Positions 9,030 through 18,589 of a stretch of DNA of 64,000 nucleotides are shown in pieces. The stretch is from NCBI RefSeq assembly GCF_041358175.1, contig NZ_JBGKBE010000011.1:1-64000 (forward strand). Reading direction: 5' to 3'. The translations under genes and the position numbers were made by a program. How positions within the stretch are numbered: position 1 is the first letter of the stretch; the number at the start of each line of letters is the position of its first letter. The DNA is from Muriicola sp041358175 (GTDB lineage: Bacteria > Bacteroidota > Bacteroidia > Flavobacteriales > Flavobacteriaceae). The notes beneath the pieces are model-generated. The model was not told the DNA's origin and did not search any database. It was given only the letters and a program-made list of their open reading frames with translations.

Positions 9030-9056
9030 AAGCACCTTTCGAGGTGCTTTTTTTTT
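9030..9056 (+). terminator. Rho-independent terminator after dodecin gene
   Basis: AAGCACCT and AGGTGCTT make an 8-bp perfect stem around a TTCG tetraloop, followed by nine T. A very strong intrinsic terminator on the + strand. Confidence 0.92.
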
Positions 9057-9081
9057 GCTAAAGTATCTGAAAAGAGCAGTT

Positions 9082-11118
9082 TTGAAATCAGCCCCCGAAC
9101 ATACAAATTCCTTAATCCACGAGACCAGTCCGTATTTGCTTCAGCACGCACACAACCCGGTAAACTGGTACGCGTGGAAACCGGAGGTGCTTAAAAAAGC
9201 CAGGAAAGAAAACAAACCTCTTCTAATTAGTATCGGTTATGCCGCCTGTCACTGGTGTCATGTAATGGAAAATGAATGCTTTGAAGATCAGGAAGTTGCC
9301 GAGGTAATGAACAGGCACTTTATAAATATTAAGATCGATCGGGAAGAACGACCTGACATTGACCATATTTACATGGACGCCCTGCAGATGATGACCGGAA
9401 GCGGGGGATGGCCACTCAATGTGGTGGCATTACCCGACGGACGACCCTTCTGGGGAGCAACCTTTGTTCGTAAACAGGACTGGATAAAGGTCCTGGAACA
9501 GCTTGCAGCACTTTATCACACCAATCCATCCAAAGTGCAGGAGTACGCTGCACAATTGGAGGAAGGATTACATACAATTAATCTTATACCTGCACCGGAG
9601 AAGGAAGGGCATTTAACCCAAAAAGACCTCACATCTATTGTAAAAAATTGGTCGCAGTATTTTGACACTTTCCTGGGGGGATATAAAAGGGCGCCGAAAT
9701 TTATGATGCCCGTTAATCTCGATTTCCTGCTGCATTACAGTACTCTATTTCAGGATTCCGAAACTGAGGAATACCTACATACCACACTTCGCCGAATGGC
9801 TTACGGGGGAATCTATGACCATCTTGGTGGTGGATTTTCACGCTATTCCGTGGATGTTAAATGGCATATCCCTCACTTTGAGAAAATGCTTTATGATAAT
9901 GCCCAGTTGATATCGCTCTACGCCAAGGCTTATGCCACAGTAAATGATCCTCTTTATAAAGATATAGTGGAGGAATCCATTGGATTCGTCACCCGTGAAT
10001 TAATGCATCCCGATGGGGGCTTTTACTCTTCTCTGGATGCAGACAGTCTGGACAAGCACGGAAATCTGAAAGAGGGGGCCTATTACGTGTGGACAGAAAA
10101 AGAATTAACTGACAATCTAGGAGAGGATTATCAAATTTTCAGTGACTATTACAATATCAACTCTTATGGTCACTGGGAGGAAGACAACTATGTATTGATC
10201 AGGGATAAAACCGATGAAGAAGTAGCAAAGAAATACAAGCTGTCAGCCAAAGACTTAAGAGCAAGGATAAATCAATGCAAAAGAACTCTGCTAACTAAGA
10301 GGGAACTTCGTCCCAGACCACGTCTCGATGATAAAATCCTGACCTCCTGGAATGCCCTTATGATAAAGGCTTTGGCAGAAGCATATCGCTACCTGGGGAA
10401 GAAAGAATACCTGGTCATAGCCAGAGAAGCAATTGCATTTCTCGAGAGTACCGTCCTGACTGAAGACGGTGGCCTGTTTCACAATCACAAGGAGGGAAAA
10501 AGCACCATTGAGGGCTTTCTGGAGGATTACGCCAACCTGATTAGTGCATATTTGGAACTATATGAGGTTACTTTTGAAGAGTCCTGGGTAAAAAAGGCCA
10601 GTAAACTCTCCGAGTACTGCCTCCTTCATTTTTTAAATGACAAAAGCGGCTTATTTTATTTCACTTCAGACAAGGAAGAAGTAACGGTTAGGAGATCCTT
10701 CGAAACCGCAGATAATGTCATTCCGGCATCCAATTCTGTTATGGTTCTCAACTTATATAAACTCTCCATACTTTTCCCTGAACAACCATTTGGAAGTATA
10801 GTGGATAAAATGCTCTTGCAAATGAGGGAAAGTATACTTGAAAACCCCAACAGCCATGCCAACTGGATGCATCTCCCTTTATATAAGGTTTTCCCCTTTA
10901 AGGAAATAGTGATTTCTGGCCCTTCTACTGCGGAGTTTGCAACTTCCCTCCTCTCACGATATCATCCGAACGCCTTATTTGCAGGGGCTGTCAGGGAAGG
11001 ATCACTTAGTTTGCTCGAGGGGAGAATCCATGCTGAGAAATCTCAGATCTTTATCTGTGAAAACGGGGCTTGTAAATTACCTGTCAATACTCCCGAAGAA
11101 GCCTTATCTCTGCTTTGA
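9082..11118 (+). CDS. Thioredoxin-domain YyaL/SSP411 family protein (DUF255)
   Basis: A protein of about 678 aa. The N-terminal thioredoxin-like DUF255 domain has LIHETSPYLLQHAHNPVNWY, then the CHWC cysteine pair in ACHWCHVMENECF and DREERPDIDHIYM. The rest is a six-hairpin glycosidase-like (alpha/alpha) toroid. The enzymatic role is unknown in bacteria; mammalian SSP411 is a spermatid protein. The start is unclear because no ATG is near. TTG at 9082 follows a purine-rich stretch (AAAAGAGCAG), while a TTG at 9055 falls in the T-run of the preceding terminator and is unlikely. Length and order of motifs fit the family, and no frameshift is seen. Confidence 0.88.
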   Translation: MKSAPEHTNSLIHETSPYLLQHAHNPVNWYAWKPEVLKKARKENKPLLISIGYAACHWCHVMENECFEDQEVAEVMNRHFINIKIDREERPDIDHIYMDALQMMTGSGGWPLNVVALPDGRPFWGATFVRKQDWIKVLEQLAALYHTNPSKVQEYAAQLEEGLHTINLIPAPEKEGHLTQKDLTSIVKNWSQYFDTFLGGYKRAPKFMMPVNLDFLLHYSTLFQDSETEEYLHTTLRRMAYGGIYDHLGGGFSRYSVDVKWHIPHFEKMLYDNAQLISLYAKAYATVNDPLYKDIVEESIGFVTRELMHPDGGFYSSLDADSLDKHGNLKEGAYYVWTEKELTDNLGEDYQIFSDYYNINSYGHWEEDNYVLIRDKTDEEVAKKYKLSAKDLRARINQCKRTLLTKRELRPRPRLDDKILTSWNALMIKALAEAYRYLGKKEYLVIAREAIAFLESTVLTEDGGLFHNHKEGKSTIEGFLEDYANLISAYLELYEVTFEESWVKKASKLSEYCLLHFLNDKSGLFYFTSDKEEVTVRRSFETADNVIPASNSVMVLNLYKLSILFPEQPFGSIVDKMLLQMRESILENPNSHANWMHLPLYKVFPFKEIVISGPSTAEFATSLLSRYHPNALFAGAVREGSLSLLEGRIHAEKSQIFICENGACKLPVNTPEEALSLL

Positions 11119-11154
11119 CATGATCTGTAGTTAACAAGACTTTAGTGGTTTAAA

Positions 11155-11186
11155 TTTGAATAGACCGCGAATTTTTGCTTGTTTTG
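11155..11186 (+). promoter_or_regulatory. Candidate promoter of the MscS gene
   Basis: TTTG, exactly 20 nt, then TTGTTTTG, one mismatch from TANNTTTG. It ends 17 bp upstream of the ATG at 11204. The spacing equals that of the gcvH and cyoE promoters in this window. Confidence 0.5.
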
Positions 11187-11203
11187 CACCAAAATTTAAG
11201 CAT

Positions 11204-12025
11204 ATGGCTTCCTTATCGGAATATCAGGAATATATAGATGAAGGTATCAATTGGTTGATGGATATTTTACCCAACCTGATTACAGCAATTGTTATCCTCA
11301 TTGTAGGTTGGTGGATCGTTAAATTCATCAACAGACTGGTTCACAAATTCTTTCAGAAAAAGGACTACGACCTGGCTCTGGAGTCTTTTCTTCAGAGTTT
11401 TATCAGTATAGCCTTAAAACTCCTGCTTTTTGTTTTGGTTATCACTCAATTGGGTGTTAAATCATCCTCCCTGGTTGCCTTAGTAGGTGCGGCAGGCCTT
11501 GCTGTAGGCCTTGCTTTACAAGGATCATTGGCCAATTTTGCAGGAGGGGTACTGATTCTCATTTTTAAACCTTTTAAAGTAGGAGATTTCATTTCAGCAC
11601 AGGGAGTTGACGGCACGGTAAAGGAAATCACCATTTTTACGACTAAGCTCAACACCTTTGGAAACCAGCTTGCCATTCTACCTAACGGTCAGCTCTCCAA
11701 TAACAATATCATTAATTATAATGCCGAAGATACGCGGAGAGATAAGATTGATATCGGAATAGGCTACGGTTCCAACATTAAAAAAGCAAAAGAGATTCTT
11801 CTCGAGATCTGTGCAGATCAGGCCGGCATCCTCAAAGATCCTGCTCCTGTAGTGTTTGTAGGTGAATTGGCTGACAGTTCTGTAAATCTAACCCTGCGAT
11901 TCTGGGCGAAAAATGAAGATTTCTGGGATGCCCATTTTGCGGTAATCGAAGAGACAAAATTAAGGTTTGACGAGGCTGGAATTGAGATTCCTTTCCCACA
12001 ATTAGACGTACATCAGAAAGCTTAA
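11204..12025 (+). CDS. MscS-type mechanosensitive ion channel
   Basis: A 273-aa small-conductance mechanosensitive channel of inner membrane that releases solutes on hypo-osmotic shock. It has three N-terminal transmembrane helices (about 25-45, 68-88, and the pore-lining TM3 with GAAGLAVGLALQGSLANF, rich in Gly/Ala as in the MscS pore), then the MscS beta domain (KPFKVGDFI, PNGQL) and a C-terminal alpha/beta domain. I start at ATG 11204; the TTG at 11156 would add a basic extension overlapping the candidate promoter. It faces tsaB with only a 25-bp gap. Confidence 0.94.
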   Translation: MASLSEYQEYIDEGINWLMDILPNLITAIVILIVGWWIVKFINRLVHKFFQKKDYDLALESFLQSFISIALKLLLFVLVITQLGVKSSSLVALVGAAGLAVGLALQGSLANFAGGVLILIFKPFKVGDFISAQGVDGTVKEITIFTTKLNTFGNQLAILPNGQLSNNNIINYNAEDTRRDKIDIGIGYGSNIKKAKEILLEICADQAGILKDPAPVVFVGELADSSVNLTLRFWAKNEDFWDAHFAVIEETKLRFDEAGIEIPFPQLDVHQKA

Positions 12026-12050
12026 AAAGCCTCTTTAGTTTACCAAAAAC

Positions 12051-12725
12051 TTACGATTTGGTTTTGGTCTGAAGGATAAAATCTTTCAGGTAATAAGGTT
12101 CAAAATAGGCGACATCCTCAAAATCATCCTTTTCAAACTTTTGATAGGCCGCTCCACACATGGTTATGGATGATGGAATTACCTCATCATCAAAATATAA
12201 GTTTGGATGGTCCAGAATCTGTTTGCACTTTGTTGCGCCGCTTCCTATGAGATAGACAGGTCCTTTTTCCGCATATTCCTGGAAGGCATCGGCCGTTATT
12301 ACCAATGCTTTGGTCGGTGATACTTCCTTATAATCAGAGTCGAAAACAGCCATATAAACTTCCATCCGCCGTGCATCCAGCATAGGAATGATCACGCCAT
12401 TATTGATCTTCTTTTGAAGGGCCATTCCCCTCAGAGTCCGGGTTGAAATCAGGGGTATATCCAGAGCATAGCAAAGTCCCTTAGCCGTTGAAACCCCAAT
12501 ACGCAGGCCTGTATAAGAACCAGGCCCTTTACTTACAGCAATAGCCTGTAGCTCGGTCATTGTTACTCCGGCTTCCTCCAATACCTCCCTGATAAAAACG
12601 TGCAGTTGTTCTGAGTGGGAGTAAGAAGCGCTGTTATGCTCCTTACAGGCAATTAATACTCCGTCCCGTGAAAGCGAAACGGAGCAATTCGTACTAGCGG
12701 TTTCTAATTGTAATATCAAGGCCAT
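12051..12725 (-). CDS. tsaB: tRNA threonylcarbamoyladenosine biosynthesis protein TsaB
   Basis: A 224-aa ASKHA-fold protein that partners with TsaD and TsaE in making t6A at position 37 of ANN-decoding tRNAs. The opening ILQLETASTNCSVSL, SYSHSEQLH and SKGPGSYTGLRIGVSTAKGL are family hallmarks. TsaB lacks the metal site of TsaD, so it is a structural partner. It starts 17 bp after the tolC-like stop and appears to be the last gene of the exporter block, probably by read-through. Confidence 0.96.
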   Translation of the reverse strand: MALILQLETASTNCSVSLSRDGVLIACKEHNSASYSHSEQLHVFIREVLEEAGVTMTELQAIAVSKGPGSYTGLRIGVSTAKGLCYALDIPLISTRTLRGMALQKKINNGVIIPMLDARRMEVYMAVFDSDYKEVSPTKALVITADAFQEYAEKGPVYLIGSGATKCKQILDHPNLYFDDEVIPSSITMCGAAYQKFEKDDFEDVAYFEPYYLKDFILQTKTKS

Positions 12726-12742
12726 CAGGCCACAAAGATAGT

Positions 12743-14083
12743 TTAGTTCAGGACAATAGGAAGCCCGTAAAAGAATTCCAGCACCTTGATCCTGAAAATG
12801 TAGTTGTATTTATTACGTACCACCTCAGCTTCGGCATTGTCTACTCTGGATTGAGCCTGACTAAAGTCGAATGCATTCATTAACCCAACATCAAATCGGT
12901 CTTTTGAATAGTCGTATGCAAGTCTTCTGGCTTCCAGGGTTTTTTGGGAAGCTTCATAGGCTTTGGCTGAGTTTTGCACATCAACATACGCCTGGTTGAT
13001 AGTTGTCTCTAAATCGAGTTTGGTCTGTTCCAATTGTAGTTTTGCCTGTTCAACATTTATTTGAGAACGCCTGATATTATTCCTGGCACTGAAACCATTG
13101 AAAATTGGAATGGTAAGCTGTGCTCCATAAGATATACCATCATTGATCCATAGCTGATCCTTAAAAGCGATCTTTTCGCCCGTAAATGGATCCCGGGTTT
13201 GATCGGAATACCTGGTGTTGTAGTTAAAAAATGCACCTATGGTTGGATATACCGCCCCTTTTGCAATTTGCAGATCCTTCTCGGCAAGAGCCACCCCTGA
13301 TTCGGAGAATTTGATATCGTTTCTAAAGGTCAGTGCCTTATCAAAGATCACCTTGGGAGAGTACTTCAAAATATCGGAAGGGGGTACATTAAATTCCTCA
13401 TCGGCAATGTCAAAGTTTTCGTAATCCGTAATCTGTAAAAGTTGTGCCAGCGCGATTCTGGAGAGTAAGACCAAATTCTGGTTGTTGATGATGGTCTGCT
13501 CCTGCGTTGCGGCAGTCGCCTCTACTTCCAACAGGTCTCCCCTGGGTACAACCCCTGATTCAACCAGCTCTTTAGTCCTTTTCAAATCCTGTAAAGTAAC
13601 GGCATACTGGGCCTCTGCTACTTTTAAGGTTTCCTTGTTGGAAAGTATACTCAGATAACTATTTGCAACGTTGAGCCTAATATCATCTACAAGATCATAA
13701 AGACGATATTGATTAGACAGTTCGTTCAACTTTGCCCGGTTCATCCGGTGTACATTCCTCAATCCGTCGAAAAGGGTAAGTCCCGATGTGGCACTTGCGC
13801 TGGCCGAAAAGATAGTGGCAGAGACAAAGCCGTTAGTCGTAGGATCCAGGATGAGTCCGGTACTCCCTGAAGTATTCATTTGTGAATTCAGGCTAGGTAA
13901 AAAGTTCCCAAGGGCATCCGACTTATCGATCCTGGCGTTTTCAAGATCGAGTTCAAACTGTTCTATAGTTATATTATTATCTACCGCGTAGGTCACACAT
14001 TCCTCCAGCGTCCACTTTCTCATCTGTGCTGTGAGGGTCCCAATGGTAAGCAGGAATAATAGGATGGATATTCTAAATCTCAT
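12743..14083 (-). CDS. TolC-family outer membrane efflux channel
   Basis: A 446-aa outer-membrane factor with signal peptide (MRFRISILLFLLTIGTLTAQ) and two OEP repeats forming long alpha-helical tunnels (repeat 1 about 25-215, repeat 2 about 235-440). KWTLEECVTYAVDNN is a common TolC N-terminal sequence. It should pair with the two HlyD-like adaptors and the MacB-type permeases to form a tripartite pump spanning both membranes. It is the only TolC gene in the block and follows the second adaptor by 47 bp. Confidence 0.94.
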   Translation of the reverse strand: MRFRISILLFLLTIGTLTAQMRKWTLEECVTYAVDNNITIEQFELDLENARIDKSDALGNFLPSLNSQMNTSGSTGLILDPTTNGFVSATIFSASASATSGLTLFDGLRNVHRMNRAKLNELSNQYRLYDLVDDIRLNVANSYLSILSNKETLKVAEAQYAVTLQDLKRTKELVESGVVPRGDLLEVEATAATQEQTIINNQNLVLLSRIALAQLLQITDYENFDIADEEFNVPPSDILKYSPKVIFDKALTFRNDIKFSESGVALAEKDLQIAKGAVYPTIGAFFNYNTRYSDQTRDPFTGEKIAFKDQLWINDGISYGAQLTIPIFNGFSARNNIRRSQINVEQAKLQLEQTKLDLETTINQAYVDVQNSAKAYEASQKTLEARRLAYDYSKDRFDVGLMNAFDFSQAQSRVDNAEAEVVRNKYNYIFRIKVLEFFYGLPIVLN

Positions 14084-14130
14084 GTTCGCGTTTTTTGATT
14101 GCTTATTTAGTTGATTTTTTATTCGACTTA

Positions 14131-15264
14131 TCAGGAATTTGCTTCCTCTTCTTCATCCTCGCCTCGCTTAATAGGCTCCGTCTTGTTCCAAATCTTTACT
14201 TTATCTTCTTCAGTAAGACCTGAAATAATTTCTACATTGACCCCATCTGAAATTCCTATCTCAATATCTCTGCGCTCAAATTGCTGGTCACCTGTCGCGA
14301 TCTCAACATAGGGTTTATCATTTTCCTTATCGAATTGCAACAAGGCTTCCGGGATAACCATAATACTGTCTTTCTTCTCTAGTACCAATGACGCGTTGGC
14401 ACTGTATCCTGCCCTGATAAAGATGGAATCATTGGTGGCTACATCCCCTTCAATTTTAAACTGAACGGCACCGGCTTCCTCCACACCTTTTGGCGCAATA
14501 AATTTTAATTTGGCTTCCAATCTCTGGTCTTCGATTGCTCCAAGGCTAATTTCCAAAGGCATTCCCACTTTTAATTTCCCAACTTCACCTTCATCTACCT
14601 GCCCTTCGAAAATCATCCGTGTAAGGTCTGCTATTGTTGCGATAGTTGTTCCATCGTTGAAGTTATTACTCTGGATTACCTGATCTCCCTCTTCCACAGG
14701 GATCTCCAGGATAGTTCCATTTACGGTTGCCCTGATGTTAGTGTTGGCGCTGGAAGATCCTCCGGCCGACCCCATACGTATAATCTGAAAATCTGCCCTT
14801 GAATTTTCCAGTTCCAGAACCGCCTGATCATATCGTAATTTCAGGTTATTAAAATCCTGACTGGAAATTACTCCCCGGTCGAAGAGTTGTTTGTTCCTGT
14901 CATATTCAATCTTAATATTATTCAAAGCTGCTTCCGCATTCCTAACTCTACCTCGTGCTGAATTCAGCGCCTGTTCATTGGGAACCACTTTGATCACAGC
15001 AATCAGATCGCCTGCTCTTACATCATCCCCTTCCTCCATGTAAATCTTATCAATGATCCCTGAAATCTGAGGTTTAATCTCTACCTCATCCTGCGGGACA
15101 ACCTTTCCGGTGGCCACCGTCTTTTTCTCTATATTCGCTATAAAGGGATTTTTAGTATCATATTCGATGGCTCCTTTGCTATTCGACTTGATAAAGAAAG
15201 CCGCTGCCCATAATGCACCTAAGACCAGGACCCCTATTAGTCCGAATTTTACATATTTATTCAT
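14131..15264 (-). CDS. HlyD/MacA-type periplasmic adaptor (copy 2)
   Basis: A 377-aa membrane fusion protein with one N-terminal transmembrane anchor (residues about 7-25). Then come the lipoyl halves around a coiled coil (KKTVATGKVVPQDEVEIKP, GDLIAVIKV, VNGTILEIPVEEGDQVI), a beta-barrel domain and a membrane-proximal domain. It is a clear paralogue of the adaptor at 18590-19702 (shared KKTVATG, SGDLIA, ESNNFNEGTTIA-like, FERRDIEIGISDGV-like segments). The last 10 residues are acidic (GEDEEEEANS). It likely bridges the inner-membrane permeases to the TolC channel. Confidence 0.94.
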   Translation of the reverse strand: MNKYVKFGLIGVLVLGALWAAAFFIKSNSKGAIEYDTKNPFIANIEKKTVATGKVVPQDEVEIKPQISGIIDKIYMEEGDDVRAGDLIAVIKVVPNEQALNSARGRVRNAEAALNNIKIEYDRNKQLFDRGVISSQDFNNLKLRYDQAVLELENSRADFQIIRMGSAGGSSSANTNIRATVNGTILEIPVEEGDQVIQSNNFNDGTTIATIADLTRMIFEGQVDEGEVGKLKVGMPLEISLGAIEDQRLEAKLKFIAPKGVEEAGAVQFKIEGDVATNDSIFIRAGYSANASLVLEKKDSIMVIPEALLQFDKENDKPYVEIATGDQQFERRDIEIGISDGVNVEIISGLTEEDKVKIWNKTEPIKRGEDEEEEANS

Positions 15265-15301
15265 CTTCTCTGCGTGTTATTTAAAGTTGTTAGTTATTAT
15301 T

Positions 15302-16564
15302 TTATTCTTCTCTTAATGCATCAATAGGTTTAATACTGACCGCTCTTTGCGCCGGGATCAACCCGATGAGGGTCCCCAGAATAACCATGACAAGCAAGGC
15401 CCCGATTACTAATGGAATGGGCACGGTAGGGTTGGTATAAGGGAAATCTATGCCTTCTGTCATTGAATTGATCAGGCTCAGCACCCCGGCACCCATAATA
15501 ATCCCGATAATTCCCGCAATCATGGTGAGAAAAACGGATTCCAGGATGATAAGGGATCTCACTTCCCGGGGAGTTGCCCCAAGGGCACGCCTTATTCCCA
15601 GTTCCTTGGTCCGTTCTTTTACGGAGATCAGTAAAATATTTCCAATTCCGATTACCCCGGCGAGAATGGTTGCCAGGCCTACTATAAGCGAGACAAAGGT
15701 GAGGCCGTTGGCAAAGCCCATGATCTTACTAAAGACTTCGCCCAGGTTGAAAGCTCCAAATGCACGCTCGTCATCCGGGTGCACGTTGTGAATACTTTTC
15801 AGAACCGCCTTAATATCTTTTTCCACCTGTACCACATCCGCATCGTCATAGGCAGCAATAGTGAAATACTGCGCATTATCTCCTGTATTATATAACTTTT
15901 TAAAAGTTGAAAATGGAATATAAATATCCCCATCTGTACCAAAGGGGGTAGTTTGTGTAAACTTATGTACGCCTACTACCTGAAAATATATACCATCTAT
16001 CCTTATATATGCGCCAATAGGGTCTTCATCCTTGTCAAATAATTCCTGCTCGGTTCTTTCCCCGATTACACAAACCTTTCTTGCCTGTTCCTCATCTTCA
16101 TCATTGATAAAACGCCCATTATCATAAATCTTCTGTGTAGCCATTTTTGCGATGACAGGAAAGTAGCCATAGACGGGATAACTGTTAGACTTTAATCCCC
16201 TGACACCCAGGGCAGCTTGTCCTCCGAAAACCCCTTTGGTATTAACCGGAGCGATATACTGAATTTCCGGAACTCTGTTTTGCAGGGTAACGGCGTCCTG
16301 AACTTTAATCGTTAATCGCCTGCCTGTTTTATATCCGGCGTAAGGCATACTGGTGGATTGTGACCAGGCCCAGATACTGTTCTTGGCAACAGATTCAAAA
16401 TTCCGTTCAAAGCCATTATCCAGTCCTTTAGAGGCACCCGCGAGGACTATATAGATAAATATCCCCCATAAGACACCGATCACCGTAATGATCGTTCTTG
16501 TCTTGTTCTTGCCTATAGAACCAAAGATCTCCTGCCATGTATTTTTATCAAATAGAAATCTCAT
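15302..16564 (-). CDS. MacB-type ABC permease, type 2 (copy 2)
   Basis: A 420-aa inner-membrane permease with the MacB/FtsX fold: one N-terminal helix (ITVIGVLWGIFIYIVLAG), a large periplasmic domain (about 60-275) and three C-terminal helices with the coupling sequence SVKERTKELGIRRALGATPREV. It lacks an ATPase domain. Together with the type 1 permease just upstream (start and stop separated by 1 bp) it could form a heterodimer. It is closest to the permease at 19729-20988, sharing FGVxWGI, a Trp-rich WSQST-type segment and the hydrophobic pattern. Confidence 0.93.
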   Translation of the reverse strand: MRFLFDKNTWQEIFGSIGKNKTRTIITVIGVLWGIFIYIVLAGASKGLDNGFERNFESVAKNSIWAWSQSTSMPYAGYKTGRRLTIKVQDAVTLQNRVPEIQYIAPVNTKGVFGGQAALGVRGLKSNSYPVYGYFPVIAKMATQKIYDNGRFINDEDEEQARKVCVIGERTEQELFDKDEDPIGAYIRIDGIYFQVVGVHKFTQTTPFGTDGDIYIPFSTFKKLYNTGDNAQYFTIAAYDDADVVQVEKDIKAVLKSIHNVHPDDERAFGAFNLGEVFSKIMGFANGLTFVSLIVGLATILAGVIGIGNILLISVKERTKELGIRRALGATPREVRSLIILESVFLTMIAGIIGIIMGAGVLSLINSMTEGIDFPYTNPTVPIPLVIGALLVMVILGTLIGLIPAQRAVSIKPIDALREE

Positions 16565-16565
16565 A

Positions 16566-17798
16566 CTATTCGTCGTTTAGAGCTTCAATAGGTTTTATTC
16601 TCGCTGCCCTTTTGGCTGGTACATATCCTGCCAGGGTTCCAAAAATGATAAGCAGCAGCGTGGCAAAAACTGCCAATCCCGTACCTATTCCCGGGTTTCG
16701 GATAAAGTAATCATCCATCAGCGTATCCCCCAGGGTACTTAAAAGAGCTATTCCCACAAACATGCCCAAAAAGCCTGAAATGGTAGTAATAAAAACAGAT
16801 TCAAGTAGTATTACGGAGATCACTGATCTCGGAGTTGCGCCTATAGCCTTTCGAATGCCTATTTCCTTGGTCCTTTCTTTCACTACATAGACCATGATAT
16901 TGCTAATCCCTATTATTCCTGCTATAATTGTTCCGAAAGCCACCAGGGCTGCGATAATGGCGAGTACTCCTGCGAAATCCTGGTTCTGTTTGAGCTGATC
17001 GGCTACATTTCTCACGAAAAAGCCATTCTCATCTTCGGGATGAATAAATTTTTTCTGTTTCAGGTATTTTTCCAGACTGCGCTGGAAGGCCATGGCTCCA
17101 GTATATCCTATCTCCTCTTTAAACCCGATGACAATCTGCCCGATTTCATCCGTATTCTTTTCAATGAGCTGTCTTGTGGTATAAGGCATATAGAGCTGTC
17201 GTTCTTCGTTGTCTCCCCCGTCATCCTGAAAGACGCCTACAACCCTGAACATACTACCGCCAACATCTATGAATTCACCAATTGAATTACTATTGCCAAA
17301 AAGATCCTGTTCAACCAATCTTCCTATGGCTACATTTTTGGTTCTATTTTTAACATCTTCCTGGTTGATATACCGACCTTTCATCATAATGGTCTTCTCG
17401 GCAAATTGCTGCCCCCAATCGACCCCTATTGTCGTGTAATTATTTGATTCTTCCTTGTACTTAACCAGGGCACTCCTGAATATTCTAGGAGAAATGTAAT
17501 CCACGAACATCGGGAAGTCTTCCTTGATATCTGTGAGATCGCTATTATCAAGTTCTATGCGCCGAAGCGATTTGTATCCCTTGTACGGCATGGATGTCCT
17601 TCCCGGGAAGATATACATCACATTGGTAGCGTCCTGGGAGAAAAAATATTCGAAAGTATTCTGAAGTCCGTTTGTCAACCCCACAAGGCCCACAAAAATT
17701 AAGATTCCCAGCGATACTGTAAATCCCGAGAGAATTGTCCGGAGTTTGTTTTTCCGAATAGTGAGAAATATTTCCTGCCAGGTATCCCTGCTAAACAT
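16566..17798 (-). CDS. MacB-type ABC permease, type 1 (copy 2)
   Basis: A 410-aa permease with N-terminal helix (GFTVSLGILIFVGLVGL), periplasmic MacB core (about 50-280) and three C-terminal helices with the coupling motif VVKERTKEIGIRKAIGATPRSV. It most resembles the permease at 21009-22253 (both open with QEIF.TIRKNKLRT and contain QDATxxV). Its start overlaps the ATPase stop by 8 nt, which implies translational coupling. It has no ATPase domain and would need the ATPase encoded just upstream. Confidence 0.93.
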   Translation of the reverse strand: MFSRDTWQEIFLTIRKNKLRTILSGFTVSLGILIFVGLVGLTNGLQNTFEYFFSQDATNVMYIFPGRTSMPYKGYKSLRRIELDNSDLTDIKEDFPMFVDYISPRIFRSALVKYKEESNNYTTIGVDWGQQFAEKTIMMKGRYINQEDVKNRTKNVAIGRLVEQDLFGNSNSIGEFIDVGGSMFRVVGVFQDDGGDNEERQLYMPYTTRQLIEKNTDEIGQIVIGFKEEIGYTGAMAFQRSLEKYLKQKKFIHPEDENGFFVRNVADQLKQNQDFAGVLAIIAALVAFGTIIAGIIGISNIMVYVVKERTKEIGIRKAIGATPRSVISVILLESVFITTISGFLGMFVGIALLSTLGDTLMDDYFIRNPGIGTGLAVFATLLLIIFGTLAGYVPAKRAARIKPIEALNDE

Positions 17799-18492
17799 TG
17801 GCGAGGGCTTTTACTTGTTTTACTTTTTCGTCTTTGACGATTACCCCATCCTTTAGATGAACGATGCGCTTGCACATCTGGGCTATATCGGGTTCGTGAG
17901 TAACCACCAGAATGGTATTTCCCTGGTCATTGATCTTCTGTATCAAATCCATCACCTCATAAGAGGTTGTACTGTCCAAAGCACCGGTAAGCTCATCAGC
18001 CAATAAAACCTTAGGTTCTGCTACCATGGCTCTCGCAACAGCCACACGTTGTTTTTGCCCCCCTGAAAGTTCACTGGGTAAATGATGCGACCACTCTTTA
18101 AGACCTACCTGGTCTAAATACTTTAATGCCTTTTCCTGTCTTTGCTTTCGCGGCATTTTCTGGTAGTAAAGCGGAAGGGCGACATTTTCCAGTGCTGTCT
18201 TATAATTAATGAGGTTAAACGATTGAAAAATAAATCCTAAAAATTTATTCCTGTAGTTTGCCGCTTTTGTCTCATTGAGATTTTTAATCGGGATGCCATC
18301 GAGCAAGTATTCTCCTTCATCAGCTTCATCTAACATTCCTAGAATATTCAGGAGGGTCGACTTCCCTGATCCCGAGGAACCCATGATGGCCACTAATTCT
18401 CCTTCTTCAACGGAAAAATTGATTCCCTTGAGAACATGAAGGGAATTACTTCCCATTTTATACGATTTGTGCAGATCCTTGATTTCAATCAT
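17791..18492 (-). CDS. ABC transporter ATP-binding protein (MacB/LolD class)
   Basis: A 233-aa nucleotide-binding subunit. Walker A GSSGSGKST (38-46), Q-loop in LGFIFQSFNLI, signature LSGGQKQR, Walker B VLLADE, then LTGALD and the H-loop VTHEP are all present, so it looks active. I start at ATG 18492, since the longer frame from a TTG at 18543 adds an unlikely tail. It is the only ATPase in a block of four permeases. The shared TTGTAACAA palindrome lies about 60 bp upstream, so it is probably the first gene of a sub-operon. Confidence 0.95.
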   Translation of the reverse strand: MIEIKDLHKSYKMGSNSLHVLKGINFSVEEGELVAIMGSSGSGKSTLLNILGMLDEADEGEYLLDGIPIKNLNETKAANYRNKFLGFIFQSFNLINYKTALENVALPLYYQKMPRKQRQEKALKYLDQVGLKEWSHHLPSELSGGQKQRVAVARAMVAEPKVLLADELTGALDSTTSYEVMDLIQKINDQGNTILVVTHEPDIAQMCKRIVHLKDGVIVKDEKVKQVKALANV

Positions 18493-18551
18493 GGTTGGTA
18501 CTTTTTCTTTATTTGGATTCCAATCCTGTGATAGGACTAGCAAGTTGTGGA

Positions 18552-18565
18552 ATTGTTACAATAAT
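18552..18565. promoter_or_regulatory. Palindromic operator candidate, second copy
   Basis: ATTGTTACAATAAT on the + strand contains the 9-bp palindrome core TTGTTACAA (TTGTAACAA on minus). It lies 60 bp upstream of the ATPase ATG. A near-identical element is found at 22304-22317. Two direct repeats of TGTTAAAAAAT follow at 18566-18576 and 18579-18589. Confidence 0.45.
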
Positions 18566-18589
18566 TGTTAAAAAATAATGTTAAAAAAT